From NCBI GenBank assembly GCA_021307315.1, contig JAJSPD010000013.1:62001-126000 (forward strand): 64,000 nt of DNA, given 5' to 3'. Below the pieces are notes generated by a model that worked only from the letters and a program-made list of their open reading frames with translations, made no database searches and was not told where the DNA came from. Below, in pieces: positions 49,494-61,388 of the stretch (position 1 is the stretch's first letter; the number at the start of each line of letters is the position of its first letter). Both the position numbers and the translations under genes were made by a program. The stretch comes from Bisporella sp. PMI_857. Taxonomy: Eukaryota > Ascomycota > Leotiomycetes > Helotiales > Helotiaceae.

Positions 49494-51443
49494 ATGGGGT
49501 GAGTCAAACTCAAACTACATACTGCTTCCATCCTGCGCATGCCTAGAGCATCGTCGCAACGTCCTCGCAGATCTTAATGAGCTTGTTGCTAACCTTTCAT
49601 CGCCTCGCAGAAAGGAGAAGTCTCACATTAACGTCGTCGTTATCGGACACGTCGACTCCGGCAAGTCCACCACCACTGGTAAGCTGAGCCTCGAGCATCA
49701 ACACCCACACGCAACTTCGAACACAATCTCACATACATACAGGTCACTTGATCTACAAGTGCGGTGGAATCGACAAGCGTACCATCGAGAAGTTCGAGAA
49801 GGTAAGCAAGCATCTCTCAATATCTCGTCTGCCCACAGCATCCCACCACCACCCACCAGCACAATTTTCCCTTATCGCAGAAATTGCCCCTCGGTGGGGC
49901 TGTTCTTTTTTTTTGCGCTTAGGCCTCCTCAGCCTTGGCACTACCCCTCCATCATAGACATCAATATCATCAATTCATATATCACTGCTGCATCGCAATG
50001 CGATTTCTTGCTTCTACAGATCATTAACATCCGCTACAGGAAGCCGCCGAGTTGGGCAAGGGTTCATTCAAGTATGCTTGGGTTCTTGACAAGCTAAAGG
50101 CCGAGCGTGAGCGTGGTATCACCATCGATATCGCCCTCTGGAAGTTCGAGACCCCCAAGTACTATGTCACCGTCATTGGTAGGCTCACCGCATTCACCTG
50201 CAAAAATACACAATCTAACACCCCACAGATGCCCCTGGTCATCGTGATTTCATCAAGAACATGATCACTGGTACCTCCCAGGCTGATTGTGCTATTCTCA
50301 TCATTGCTGCTGGTACTGGTGAGTTCGAGGCTGGTATCTCCAAGGATGGTCAGACTCGTGAGCACGCTCTCCTTGCCTACACCCTTGGTGTCAAGCAATT
50401 GATCGTCGCCATCAACAAGATGGACACCACCAAGTGGTCTGAGGCTCGTTTCCAGGAAATCATCAAGGAGACCTCCAACTTCATCAAGAAGGTCGGTTAC
50501 AACCCAAAGACCGTTGCCTTCGTTCCCATCTCCGGTTTCAACGGTGACAACATGATTGACAACTCCACCAACTGCCCATGGTACAAGGGTTGGGAGAAGG
50601 AGACCAAGGCCGGCAAGTCCTCTGGCAAGACCCTCCTTGAGGCCATTGACTCCATCGATCAACCAACTCGTCCCACCGACAAGCCCCTCCGTCTTCCTCT
50701 TCAAGATGTCTACAAGATTGGTGGTATTGGCACGGTGCCAGTCGGTCGTGTTGAGACCGGTGTCATCAAGGCCGGTATGGTCGTCACCTTCGCCCCAGCC
50801 AACGTCACCACTGAAGTCAAGTCTGTTGAGATGCACCACGAAGTTCTCACCGAGGGTCTTCCAGGTGACAACGTCGGTTTCAACGTCAAGAACGTCTCCG
50901 TCAAGGAAATCCGTCGTGGTAACGTCGCTGGTGACTCCAAGAACGACCCACCCAAGGCTGCCGAGTCCTTCAACGCCCAGGTCATCGTTCTTAACCACCC
51001 TGGCCAAGTTGGTTCTGGATACGCTCCAGTTCTTGACTGCCACACCGCCCACATCGCCTGCAAGTTCTCTGAGATCTTGGAGAAGATTGATCGTCGTACC
51101 GGTAAATCCATTGAAGACAAGCCCAAGTTCATCAAGTCTGGTGATGCTGCCATCGTTAAGATGGTTCCATCCAAGCCAATGTGTGTTGAGGCTTTCACTG
51201 ACTACCCACCTCTTGGACGTTTCGCCGTTCGTGATATGAGACAGACCGTTGCCGTTGGTGTCATCAAGAGCGTTGAGAAGACCGACAAGGGAGGTGCTGG
51301 AAAGGTTACCAAGGTTCGTATCCCCTCCCCTCTGATTAGAAACCTTTGCTAACTTCCCAATTGGCGGCCGTCAAAGCAGTAATTAATTACCCCTTCCTCC
51401 CCCATAGAATTTATAAGCTGACTTTCAATAGGGCAAGAAATAA
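49494..51443 (+). CDS. tef1: Translation elongation factor 1-alpha (eEF1A)
   Basis: Exons 49494-49498, 49611-49678, 49743-49801, 50040-50178, 50229-51313, then 51364-51378 and 51432-51443, give 460 residues, the normal fungal length. GTPase motifs are intact: G1 [10 protein letters not shown]2 region [12 protein letters not shown]3 DAPGHRDF, G4 NKMD, G5 near SGFNGD. Domains 2 and 3 follow ([37 protein letters not shown]). The protein delivers aminoacyl-tRNA to the ribosome. The tail AAVKAGKK is coded by two micro-exons. The intron before the first of them (51314-51363) has a good GT donor and CTAAC branch but ends in TG, not AG. Reading through instead would end [12 protein letters not shown] at 51352. 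Codon use is strongly biased (C-ending), as expected for high expression. Confidence 0.95.
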
Positions 51444-53021
51444 ATTATTTAGCGATGTTGGGGGTTGACGCGGGATGAGTTGCAGAATGGGATTAGATAG
51501 CTTTGCTTCATGTTAGTGGCAAATGGATTTCATTCAGCAATACTATGTACAAAATTGTGATGCCTGCGAGTGAAACAAAACCTGTTTTTATTTTCTGTCT
51601 TAACATCTTTCCTGCTCCTGTCGTGACATGATACAACATCCACAGGCCAATAACTTCCAATAGAACACCACCTCCATTATATTAAACACTAAAGCACAAT
51701 AAAGAAACCCCATATGTCAACTACTTCTAGAACTAGACCTCCTAAATATTTCCCAAACACAGGTGATAGTTTCGAATGAGCAAGTATAGTCGGCTTATCC
51801 CCAAAGTTGACTTGTATCACCGCTTACGCGCCAGTGACAGCTAGCAACGACACTTCCAACCTTGCAAGCTGCCGTCTACACCCTAATACAGAGACTCTTA
51901 AAGAATCTAAAGATACATGCCATCCTTTTCTAACCCTACCTGTAAAATTTCCCAGACATGTAACAGTATGTCTGACCAAGCTCCGCTTTCCCGACCTACA
52001 CCCTGACGCACTCGTAGATGCGGAGACTACATCTACTCAGCACCACTCGAATATCTGAAGCACCAATGGTCATCTGGAAGGATGTTACATCCTCTGGCGC
52101 ACCAAGCCTCAATTTTAACATGCATTCCTCTGCAGACTCAAGCTGCCATCGCGAATACTAGCAACAACCCAGAAGCGATACAATACCAGCCATCAAGCAG
52201 CCTCCCCTATATTCACATGAACCGGCGCCTCATCACTGCCTGTGAACCACCTGCATCTCATACATCAGGCCAATACCCGAAACCACAACTAGAATCAGGA
52301 CAAGAATTAATATATATATATACTCCAGAGAGCCAGCTTGTCGGCAGCCCAAGCGTAAATTCTACCAGAGCTGATGCCCTTCCCTACATACTCTGCATAT
52401 TTGCGGTCCTACACACACCACGAAATTGCTATTAAATGCCATACCCAAGCCTTTATATCAAGAGCCGGTCCTCGTGCAATCCACCGGATGCCAGGGGCAG
52501 GGAGCCAGGGGGCGATATTTCTATTTCACGCGCTAACGACATCGATTTCTTCCGCATGGCGAAGCACATACGATTGAGAAGATGCAGGATATGAGAAAGT
52601 ATGACTTCGGCTTTTGATAGGAGTGGAAGAGCCACCTGTCTTGCTGTGGGAGAGAGTACCCAGGGAAAGAGCAGGTTGATGACAGGCTGGACTTTGAATG
52701 CGATTCCAGCATGCTTTACAAGAAAGGGAGAGGAAGGCGATTGCTTGTGGTGGTCTTAGATGGATAGTAATTGCGAGCGGTCGCGCTCATGAAGGAATAG
52801 GATGGATGAAGGAAGGAAGGAAGGATACGCTATATCAAAGAGATCATCGAGACGGGACTAAGCTGCTCTTTGAAGCGGAGCGCCGAATTTTACTACATCA
52901 GAACGCAGAGCGGAGAGTCAGTAATTATATATACGTGCATCCTAAGAAAGATCCCCTTAACGCCGACTCAATTTCCCATCTCCGAACCACCATCAACTAA
53001 AATTTCCTATTAAGGAGAATC
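51444..53021. other. Intergenic, no supported gene
   Basis: About 1.6 kb between eEF1A and the convergent AtuA-like gene. Plus-strand frames at 51807-52058 and 52082-52435 show no domain and are low-complexity. A short GGAA/GGAAG purine repeat lies near 52807-52825 and a TATATATA run near 52310. Confidence 0.55.
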
Positions 53022-55157
53022 TCACTCTTCCAGACCCAACCCTACAATTCCTTTCTTCAGTTCCTCGCCCAGCTGCAATCCCAACAACCCAGCATACTGC
53101 TGACTGCCATGGACATCCGTCTCCATGAACCCGCCGCTGATGGCATTCCTCCCAGCCCTCTTCCTTGGGATCGTGGCCTTGAACCCCAACGCGGGGTCAT
53201 AGAAGCCGAAATGCACGATCTCTTCATCGGCGAGATGATACAAGTTGGCGATGACGTCGCGGGTAAGCAGGTCGGAAGTCTTGACGAGCTCGTAGATCGC
53301 TGGGTGCGAGAAGAGGATGTCGAGCGTGATTTCGTACGGCCCGGAATTTTTGGAGCGGATCACGGGCGCGATGTCGCATAGAGTGAGAGGAGAAGCGAGG
53401 TTGAGCGTTGTCGATGATTTGGAAGGCGTTGATATTGTGGATGGGGTGGTTGGCGCTAGAGGAATGGCTTGATTAGCTTTGATGTTGCGAGTGAGGGAGA
53501 CGCCCCGCTCACCATTCCCGATATCTACTGCCTTCCACGAGAACAGCGGCTCGTCTTGCTGATTCGATTGGCCATCAACATTCTGTTTCGGAGCCGCATG
53601 TTCCTCGCCATTCTGGAGGGGTAGAAGATGGTAAATGCAGAATTCGGTACACGGCCCCATCTCGATGCACAACTTTCCACCGATACCAAAAGCGAAATTA
53701 CCGGCGGTGCCACGCTGGCCTGGATATGGGGCATGCATACATGCAATCCGGGCAGCGCTTGCGATGGAATTGGCTAGTTCTTGGGTAGGCGCCAGTGCCT
53801 CACCAACCAAGAAGACTTCCCGAGGCTGGTATGAGCTGTCTCCTGGTTCTAAAGACTCCATGATTCCATGCGCACCATAGACATGGAAGTCAACCTCCCA
53901 AGGGCTTGTGACATCTTTGTGCTGTTGCAAAGCATAGGTTTTTGCATTTTGAGTGAGTGTGTCAATGTGTTTGATCAGGATTGGATCTCGAATGCCTCCC
54001 ATGATAATGCTTCGGAAACCAATGACCTTTGCTGCTTCGAGCTTGACGGTGTAAGGAAGGTTATGGTCTCTGGAAAGCTCAAAGTCTCCACCCGTGACTC
54101 GAACGGATCGACCATCGGGCAGTTGTTGGTACTTGGACTTGGATAGCACGAGATTTCCCCCTGGTCCCGGAAGAGGATTTGGCCGGGTCTTTTCATACAG
54201 CGAATGCGCGGCCACGGAATGTGGAACACAGCGAGCCTTCGTATTAAGAGGCTTGATATCAAAAGCGCCATCCTGATAAACTGTAGCTTGGCTGGAGGAA
54301 GTCTTCGGAGTTCCACAATGGGCACCACACTCCATCAGTTTTCCCATGAAAGCAAATCCTCCAAGTTGTTCCCGAGTCATAGCCTTCAAGGAAAGGTTTC
54401 CTTGCACACCTGCCTGGTGAACAGCCCAGGCAATGTAGGGACTGGGATCGTAGCACCTTCCCCCGATAATAATGTCAAAGTCTGGCTCTGCCATCATAGC
54501 GTCTAGAAATGGCTCCGGACCCATCTGTGCAACAATTTCGACTGCGTTATCCACATCGCTTTCCGACAGCTCGGGGACAAAGACACCGCACCCTTTTACC
54601 TCCTTCGAAGCCAGAGATTTAAGGACCCTTGCTTTGGTGACATTGCTATAGATACCCAAAGCCTTGAAGTAATAATCACTATATGTAATATAAGCCTCGT
54701 CCATGCCGACCTATAAAGGATGATCGATCACCTACCTATTTCCCTCTTCATCAGATATCTCCTTGATGATCTTCAAGAACTCATCAACGTGAGCGTCGGT
54801 CCCACTACCGCCAGCAGAGCCAACAATGACCGGGACGTGGAATTCATGACTGAGAGCAAGCAGATTCCTGAGATCCCTCACGTAGCTAGATCGTGGTGCT
54901 GTCATACCGCCGAGTGCAAGCTTGTCCGGGCCAGAGTCGGTAGACCCGGAATCAAGAATGATGGCTGTTGGCGCTTCGTGCCAGGCTAGCTCTTGCAGAG
55001 CAGCGCGGTTCAGCTGTACATCGAAGCCGTAGCCAAGCATGCCGACCGGAGTGATGATATTGCATAATGGTTTTCGCTCGGTGTTGTTGCTTCCGGTGAG
55101 GACATTGTCACTGGAGGCCAGCTCTGACTCGGATTCGCTGAGAAGCATTGGTGCCAT
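53022..55157 (-). CDS. AtuA-like DUF1446 protein fused to DUF4387
   Basis: Minus-strand exons 54736-55157 and 53022-54678 (57-nt intron) give 692 residues. The DUF1446/AtuA-like part covers about residues 30-480: HEAPTAIILDSGSTDSGPDK, VPVIVGSAGGSGTD, FDIIIGGRCYDPSPYIAW, MGKLMECGAHCGTPK and KARCVPHSVAAHSLYEKTRP. The C-terminal about 110 residues (VIRSKNSGPYEITLDILF ... DVHGSQQYAGLL) match DUF4387, which in bacteria is usually a separate small protein beside DUF1446. AtuA is named from acyclic terpene utilisation in Pseudomonas; its reaction is not settled. It is divergent from an MFS transporter, with a Zn2Cys6 regulator next to that. Confidence 0.87.
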
Positions 55158-55705
55158 GGCGATTGTGCAGCTGAGTTATAGATCTCGAGTTTCTTTGAAG
55201 GTAATTCTTGAAGAAAGTAAGCATGTCCATTTTGAAAAAGTCGTCCTGGCTCTTAAATATTTAAATCGATGCCAGCATGGGTAGAAATATCCGATGCTTT
55301 GGTAGTGCCGGGGCCGGCGCCCGATGGTATGATCATTTCTCCATTTTATCCACTGATAGGTGGAGAGGCCCATGGATTCGAAAATAAATATTGCGTCTGC
55401 TGATAATGACAATGAGATTCGCAGCCAGGGCGTCGTGTGTAGGCCGTTGTTGCAGCCGCATTACGCTTACCGGGCCGTAAAAGCTTCAGCGTGCGGACCC
55501 GTTCCGGCAACCGTGTGAACGCGGCCATAGATTCCATCTCGTTTTTACGTGAATATCTCAGCTGCTGGCTTCTAATCAAAGGCTATATCTAGGAGAGTTC
55601 TCCCACAAAAGCTCTCTCGCAGCGCTGATCTGCTTATACTAGGCTCGGGAGGCCTCCCGTCCGTCCTTCAAGAGACATCAATTTTTACAGAACAATTAAA
55701 GCAAC
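55158..55705. promoter_or_regulatory. Divergent promoter with CGG/CCG sites
   Basis: 548 bases between the start codons of the divergent AtuA-like gene and MFS transporter. It contains CGG-N7-CCG at 55494-55506, a GC-rich CCGGGGCCGGCGCCCG near 55308-55323 and CCGGGCCG near 55470. Inverted CGG half-sites are the usual targets of Zn2Cys6 dimers, and one such regulator is coded 2 kb away. A TTTAAATATTTAA element near 55252-55264 could be the AtuA-side TATA box. Confidence 0.5.
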
Positions 55706-57614
55706 ATGGTCACCATGAATATCCACACAGAAGATACAAAAAGTTCCTCTAAGATCGCGGACCCGGATGTTGAGCTCGTTGAGAGCCTTCCTGTGCGTAA
55801 GGCAGATGCAACCACGGAACTCGACGCTCGAGGGATCCCAGTGGATCCAGAAACGCGGCGCTCGGAGAAAAGGCTCAAGCTGAAATTGGATCTGATAATA
55901 TTGCCGTTGATGTCAATGATTTACCTATTCGCATCGATGGTGAGTCTCCTACCCAGCGGGAACGTATTTTCTAGTTGACGCGTTACAGGGACGATCTGAT
56001 CTGGGGAATGCCAAAATCTCTGGGATGGCTGAAGAGCTTCGGCTTTCGCCCTCAAGCTACTCGAATGCTGCTACTATATTCCTCGTCGGGTACATTAGTA
56101 TGCAGTTACCGGGTACGTTGTTGATAAAGATCATAGGGCCTAACTGGCAGTTTGGTGGCGCGATGCTTATGGTAAGCATTTGAGCACTTTCAATAGACTC
56201 CTATAAGATCCTGTCAATGCATACACTGGAATGGAACTATAGCTTAACATGGTAGTGGGGCCTTTTCACTGCATTGAGTGTACTGATATCTGGTACTGGC
56301 TCTTTGCTTGCATATCGATTCCTCATAGGCTGCGCGGAAGGTTTTATTCAGGGTACTCTCCTCTGTAAGTTTTCAGCTTGGCTGTTCGGCAGTGTTCTCC
56401 CATCTATACAAGCGTTTCTTTAGGAAAACTTCTGATAGTATAAAGATCTTTCATTTTGGTATACATATAGAGAACTGGCTACTCGTGGCGCAATATTTTA
56501 CTCCACATCGTCTGTTGCCAGTGCTTTCAATGGCTTAATTGCCTATGCCATCACGAAAGATCTAGACGGCCATAACGGCTGGAGGGCGTGGCGATGGATC
56601 TTTCTCATTGAGGGAATCTTGCCCATGGCTGGCAGTTTTATTGTCATGATCTTTGTGCCGCCAACACCCGAGACTGCAAGATTTGGCTTCAGCGCCGCAG
56701 AAAAAGAACTAGCAGCTAGAAGAGCGGCTCGATCTCATAACGATCCTGAAGCGAAGCTAGAGTGGAGAAAGGCACTGCTGGGCTTGAAAGATGTGCATTT
56801 CTGGCTACTGACAATTATTGCCTGCAGCGGTCACTACTGTATCTCGTCGTTAGGAAATTTCCTGCCTGATATAATCCTTGGATTTGGCTATGACATTGTC
56901 AAGTCCCAGCTTATGACAGTTGTGGTCTATGCTTGCGCATTCGTGGGTATGCTTCTCTGGGCACGACTCGCCGACATCACAAACGCTCGAGGAGCTGTGC
57001 TCGCAGCATCAAGCGCCACAACCGCTCTGGGATATGCTCTTCTGATTGGATTGACAAACACCAAAGGCCGACTAGCTGGCACCTGCATTGTTGCTTTTGG
57101 CGCTTATGCGAATACGGTATTGACCTTATCATGGCTTTCCATGAGCATTGTTGGTTATACGAAACGGTCAGGTTTCCGCGGACGTTCGAGTTTCCACGTA
57201 TTGATGGTAATTTAGCGCTTCCTCCCTAGCCTTCATCAACATGGCAGCGCAATTATTCTCCATCGCGGGTAATCAGGCATATCGCGATCCGCCGTACTGT
57301 AAGTCTAGGGTCACAGTTTACCTGTCTAGATACCTGACTGACCATTTCATAGACAAAAAAGGTAACGCTTCTGCCTTGGGTATGCAGGCTCTAAGCGCAA
57401 TTGCTGCTATTCTGGCTAGCTTCTACTTTAAGCGTTTGAACATCCAAAAGAGGCGGGAGCAATTTTCTGAGGAGTCCAATGTGCTGAGGCTCAGGACTAT
57501 TCATGACGTTGGTGACAAACATCCAGGTCCGTCTAAAACATCTCACCTGCTTAAGTAGTTCAGTGAAAAGAAGTGATTACTGACCAATTCCCAGACTTCT
57601 TCTACACACCATAA
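55706..57614 (+). CDS. MFS transporter, anion:cation symporter (Dal5/allantoate permease) type
   Basis: Exons 55706-55939, 55989-56171, 56256-56363/4, 56439/40-57166, 57216-57298, 57353-57526 and 57595-57614 give about 509 residues with 12 predicted membrane segments. Family features: KLDLIILPLMSMIYLFASM, then GRSDLGNAKISGM (loop after helix 1), LVGYISMQLPGTLL, FLIGCAEGFIQG, WRWIFLIEGILP and the ending HPDFFYTP. Members of this group import carboxylates, allantoate, vitamins and similar anions; the substrate here is unknown. The third intron is irregular: canonical GT-AG borders leave one base too many, so either the intron has unusual ends or the gene has a +1 frameshift. Convergent with the Zn2Cys6 gene, with 78 bases between stops. 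Confidence 0.85.
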
Positions 57615-57692
57615 TATTCTCCCCTATATATGCACTGGGAAGAATAACACCCGGAAATTCCAATCTCAAAGATGTATCTCAGCTAAAAATGG

Positions 57693-59822
57693 TTAAGCGC
57701 CGAAGAGAGAATACTCGGCCATTGACTCTCCAAAACTGTCCCAATCAAAATCGTGCATGAAATTCAGCGCGAAATCAGTATTTAGTTCTTCCTGAATTCT
57801 TGAGCTTCCAGTATATTGAGAGGTGCCGTCCTGGAAGGCATCTTGAAATAGTGACTGTGGCAATTTTTCCTGTGCGGATTCGCCATTTGAGTTGCCTTCC
57901 CTCTTGGAGTTTTCTTTACGTATTTCATCTGCTGTATTCACTACGTCCTGCAACAAATGGAGCCTTGATTCCTGGTCTGGTTCTTGCTCAATAGTATTGA
58001 GGCGAGAAAGATCTCTCTTGCGTGAAAGCCTCTCTATAAGCCTTGCTGTTCGGTCGGCCTCATCCATTGGTGACATTGAAATGGAAGATAGGATTTTATG
58101 AGTAAGCTGAATATGACTCCGCGCAATCCCACCGTCTGATGAAGAGTTGTCCGCAGCATAGATTGCCATCCATTTGAAGATGAAAGCGCAAGCGTTAAAA
58201 AGTGAATTATAGTAGTGCTTTGGAAGATAACGTTGAAGAAACTGATTATCGATGCCTATTTCAGAGTTTGAGATGTTTGGGTCTGTTTTTGGGACCGTAA
58301 GAAGTTCAGAAAAAGTGTGCACGAGTCGAACAGCAGCCGTAAATCCACAGTGCAACATTGCCTTTGCGGAAACATCCAGATCGGAGCTCATGTTGACCCC
58401 AATTAGCACTTTTTGACCACGTCTCAAAGTCTTTTGTAGCTGAAATGCATACACCTTGATTTGAGATACAAGAAGTATGATTTCGGTCTCGTCCGACCAG
58501 GCCTCGGAATGTACGACCTTCAAGTTTTCCAAATCTCTGCATATGCCTTGCGCAAATTGCAGATCATTCATGGTGCTGGTGATACTGGCCATAACCATTG
58601 CAGATTTAGCAGATTGTTGCTGCAGCACGGTTTTGAGTTGGAAATCTAGCTCAAAGATGGATGGGTTGTGCAGGAAAGCCACCTTCTGCGTTAGCTCAGT
58701 TGATACAGCAAGGCCATGATTCCAGGAATAACTGCGATTGTTAGATCTGCAAAATGCATTTGGAAGGAGCAAGGCTTACGATGCATTGATTTGAATACAA
58801 GCCATCCAGATTTTCGACCGGATCCTTCGATCTCTTTCCGGTCTGTTCACATTAACGTTTTCGCTGCAACCACAATTATGTAGGCCCATTTGCAAAGCAG
58901 AATTCGTGAGTATACCACAAAGATTCCATGCTGTATCATAGATTTGTTTTTCAACAGGAAGAGGCCAAAAGCACAAAAGAGATATACCTTGTAACCTCGA
59001 TAATTCGAGGATCGGACCAGTAAGCACAGTTCCAAGCAGGACCTTATACGGCTCCTCTATCTCATGATACAGAAAAGGTAGTGATGGATGTGCCCGAATT
59101 GAAATGATTGTAATAGTCCAGAACAAGAATGGCGAATGTAGATAGAGGTCTGCCACTGGGATACTACACTCTAGAATGGGGCAATGTCGATAGTACTGAT
59201 GTTTAAAACTATATACCATGAGCGGCAGCCTCACTACCGCCAAGGAAAACTTACTGTTGAAAGAGATCCGTTACTTGACGGCTATCTATAGTTGTTTCTC
59301 CAAGAGAAAATGAAGAACCCCGTAAATGTTCAGCATGAGAAGTCTGGTAAAAATCATATCCGTTTAGCTCTGTGTTGCTGCAATTTTTCTCGGAGATAGC
59401 GGATGAAATTGGCTGATGGCTCGAAAGCAGGTCATTTGATGAGGAGCTCGCCTCTGGTTCAGTACTAGAACTCGATGGGCGGATGCCGAGACTTCTTTGA
59501 ATGGCGTTTAACTGATTGGTCACTTCCTCTAATCGACTGGGTTCAATAAGAATATGACCACGTGAGAGGGAAATGTTTACGATGCTTACTCTCTCGTACG
59601 AACTCGCTTGAAGCTTGGGTCCGTCCGACACTCAAGTTTTTTCTTTTTGCACCTAGAGCAGGCTGCTGGGAAGTTCTCTAACCCATCACAGCGAGCCTAC
59701 TCAGGAGTTAGCCTTTATCTTTGGAAATTTATTGCTGGGTAATACTTGACCTTTGCCTGCCTACATGAAGTGCATGCCTGTTGGCTCCTTTTCAAGGCGT
59801 CTCTGCTTGTTGTCCCTTTCAT
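57693..59822 (-). CDS. Zn2Cys6 transcription factor
   Basis: Minus-strand exons 59751-59822, 59590-59696, 59255-59536, 58780-59208 and 57693-58731 join in frame to 642 residues. The zinc cluster is split by the first intron and complete only after splicing: ACTSCRQAK, then ARCDGLENFPAACSRCKKKK, then LEC (residues about 17-54). A short linker and a coiled-coil-like dimerisation segment (LEEVTNQLNAIQRS) follow, then the middle homology region (LFQHFKHQYYRHCPILECSI, LCGILTNSALQMGL). The C-terminus is acidic and aromatic (NFMHDFDWDSFGESMAEYS), a plausible activation domain. It probably controls the adjacent transporter and AtuA-like genes (inference from position and CGG sites). Confidence 0.9.
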
Positions 59823-60931
59823 TGTGGTTGGCCAAACAGTATTGTCTTTGTACAATTTTGATTCTATCCATAGCTAGATATCGTATACGCTTAGCCGCGG
59901 CACAGAATCAAATGATCAGCAGAGACAATTTCTTAAAGTTACGTGGACGTAGTCGGAGGTCCAGGCAAGTATGCACCGGTAAGCATGCTCGAACGGTCCA
60001 ATCATACAGCATATTTTAGGCATACGCAACATGCATAGAATTTCAGGCGCCTGGGATCAGGACTTGACTATCTTCTCACCGCATCCAATCTGCAAGCAAC
60101 AACTGATCGTTCGTGCAAGATTTTGCATCTGGTGCTGAGGAGACAGGCGATCCTATCTCCATTGCTCTTTGAAGTTGAATGAGAAGCCAAGTCGGCTCGG
60201 ATAACAGAACCGCAGATGATTTTCCGCCAAGCATATTTGTAAATCATTAACCGGAGCACAATCCGGAACAACATGCGACTTCAGCTTCCGATGTCTACGT
60301 AACTTACTGCCACTGGAAGACTCTCATAATGCCAATATCTCTGTCTATCCCAATTGCAACAGGCATACAAGACAGTCTTTTGGGCTCTTGGTTTCAGAGC
60401 ATCAGTACAATTATTTCTCCTATGACGCAACACAGGTTAAAAAGTAAGAGTCAAGTGAAGACAGTCAAGTGAAGATCATTTACGGTAGCTGAGAGTCAAA
60501 ACAGGGTTGAATAGTCCTTCTCAAGTGGAGGTTAACTGGAGAGGATCTTAACCTTCCCCCAATGTTTAAATGCTTCATGTCTCGTTGATAGCTACCAGGC
60601 TTCGTACATAATACCTTTGAATCACTCCGTTGTCGATAATTCCACGGTCTTGTTTGACAATTGTGCTGAATCTGTGACCTTACCTCAATTTCGCAATTTC
60701 ATTTGAAGCTGCTATCTACCTGCAATGAACCCGACGGATTTAACTTCAGTCCCTGCTCATTTAAACTTCTAGATTACCTTTCTCAAAGTCAACATGCACA
60801 TGCAAAACGACGATCCGCAATGACGAGATCTAAAGCGGAGCAAAGGAATCGATCATCTCTCAGAAGTTCATAAACCTTAGACCTGCCACTGGCCAGTGTA
60901 TATTCATTCGAAGTTCCGGTCAACAAGCACG
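59823..60931. other. Intergenic, divergent TF / hydrophobin
   Basis: About 1.1 kb between the divergent regulator and hydrophobin starts. A short direct repeat (GTCAAGTGAAGA) occurs twice near 60450-60480. No gene is supported. Confidence 0.5.
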
Positions 60932-61388
60932 ATGCATCTTTCACTTACGCTCCTGCTCGGGGGGCTCATGGCAACTACGCTCGCGCACCCACAGGCCATA
61001 AAGCAAGGAACCCCAAAGGGGGCTGAAGACAACGCTGGAAAAAGCCAAGTGTGTCCCATTTCGCGAAGTCTCAAAGTATGCTGTGACACGGATGTCATTG
61101 CCCTCACGGGGCTGAACTGCGAAGTTGGTCCGTTATTTTACTCCTTCCCCGTTCTAGTCTACGCTTCAGCTGTAACAAGTCTAAGGCTAACATATGCCCA
61201 GTTCCAATCGTGTTGGATTTGAAGGAGCAGTTCAAGAAGTACTGCGCGGACAAAGAAATGTACCATTATTGTTGTTCCGGGGTTGTAGTGAGTGTTCTTC
61301 TTTCAAACTGATAGTGACAAGATGACCGCACAAAAACTGATGTGGTGATTAGTTGAAGGTCGGCTTGCTTTGTGATCGTCCGAGTTGA
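60932..61388 (+). CDS. Class II hydrophobin
   Basis: Exons 60932-61127, 61202-61287 and 61353-61388 give 105 residues. A signal peptide (MHLSLTLLLGGLMATTLA) is followed by a short polar region and eight cysteines in the order C-CC-C-C-CC-C. Spacing is C-8-CC-11-C-16-C-8-CC-10-C, which is the class II pattern within its normal range; it appears only with both introns removed. Class II hydrophobins self-assemble into amphipathic films on hyphae and spores. The segment between cysteines 4 and 5 is more charged (DLKEQFKKY) than in typical members. The two introns are 74 and 65 nt. The ORF is interrupted without splicing, so simple gene calling would miss it. Confidence 0.88.

Noticed and set aside
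50162..51052. A 296-codon open frame antisense to eEF1A
   Set aside because: It is a mirror of the strongly codon-biased eEF1A exon and has Val/Gly/Leu-rich low-information sequence with no domain.
51807..52435. Two plus-strand frames after eEF1A
   Set aside because: Composition is Ser/Thr/Pro/His-rich without motifs, and no promoter or splice context stands out.
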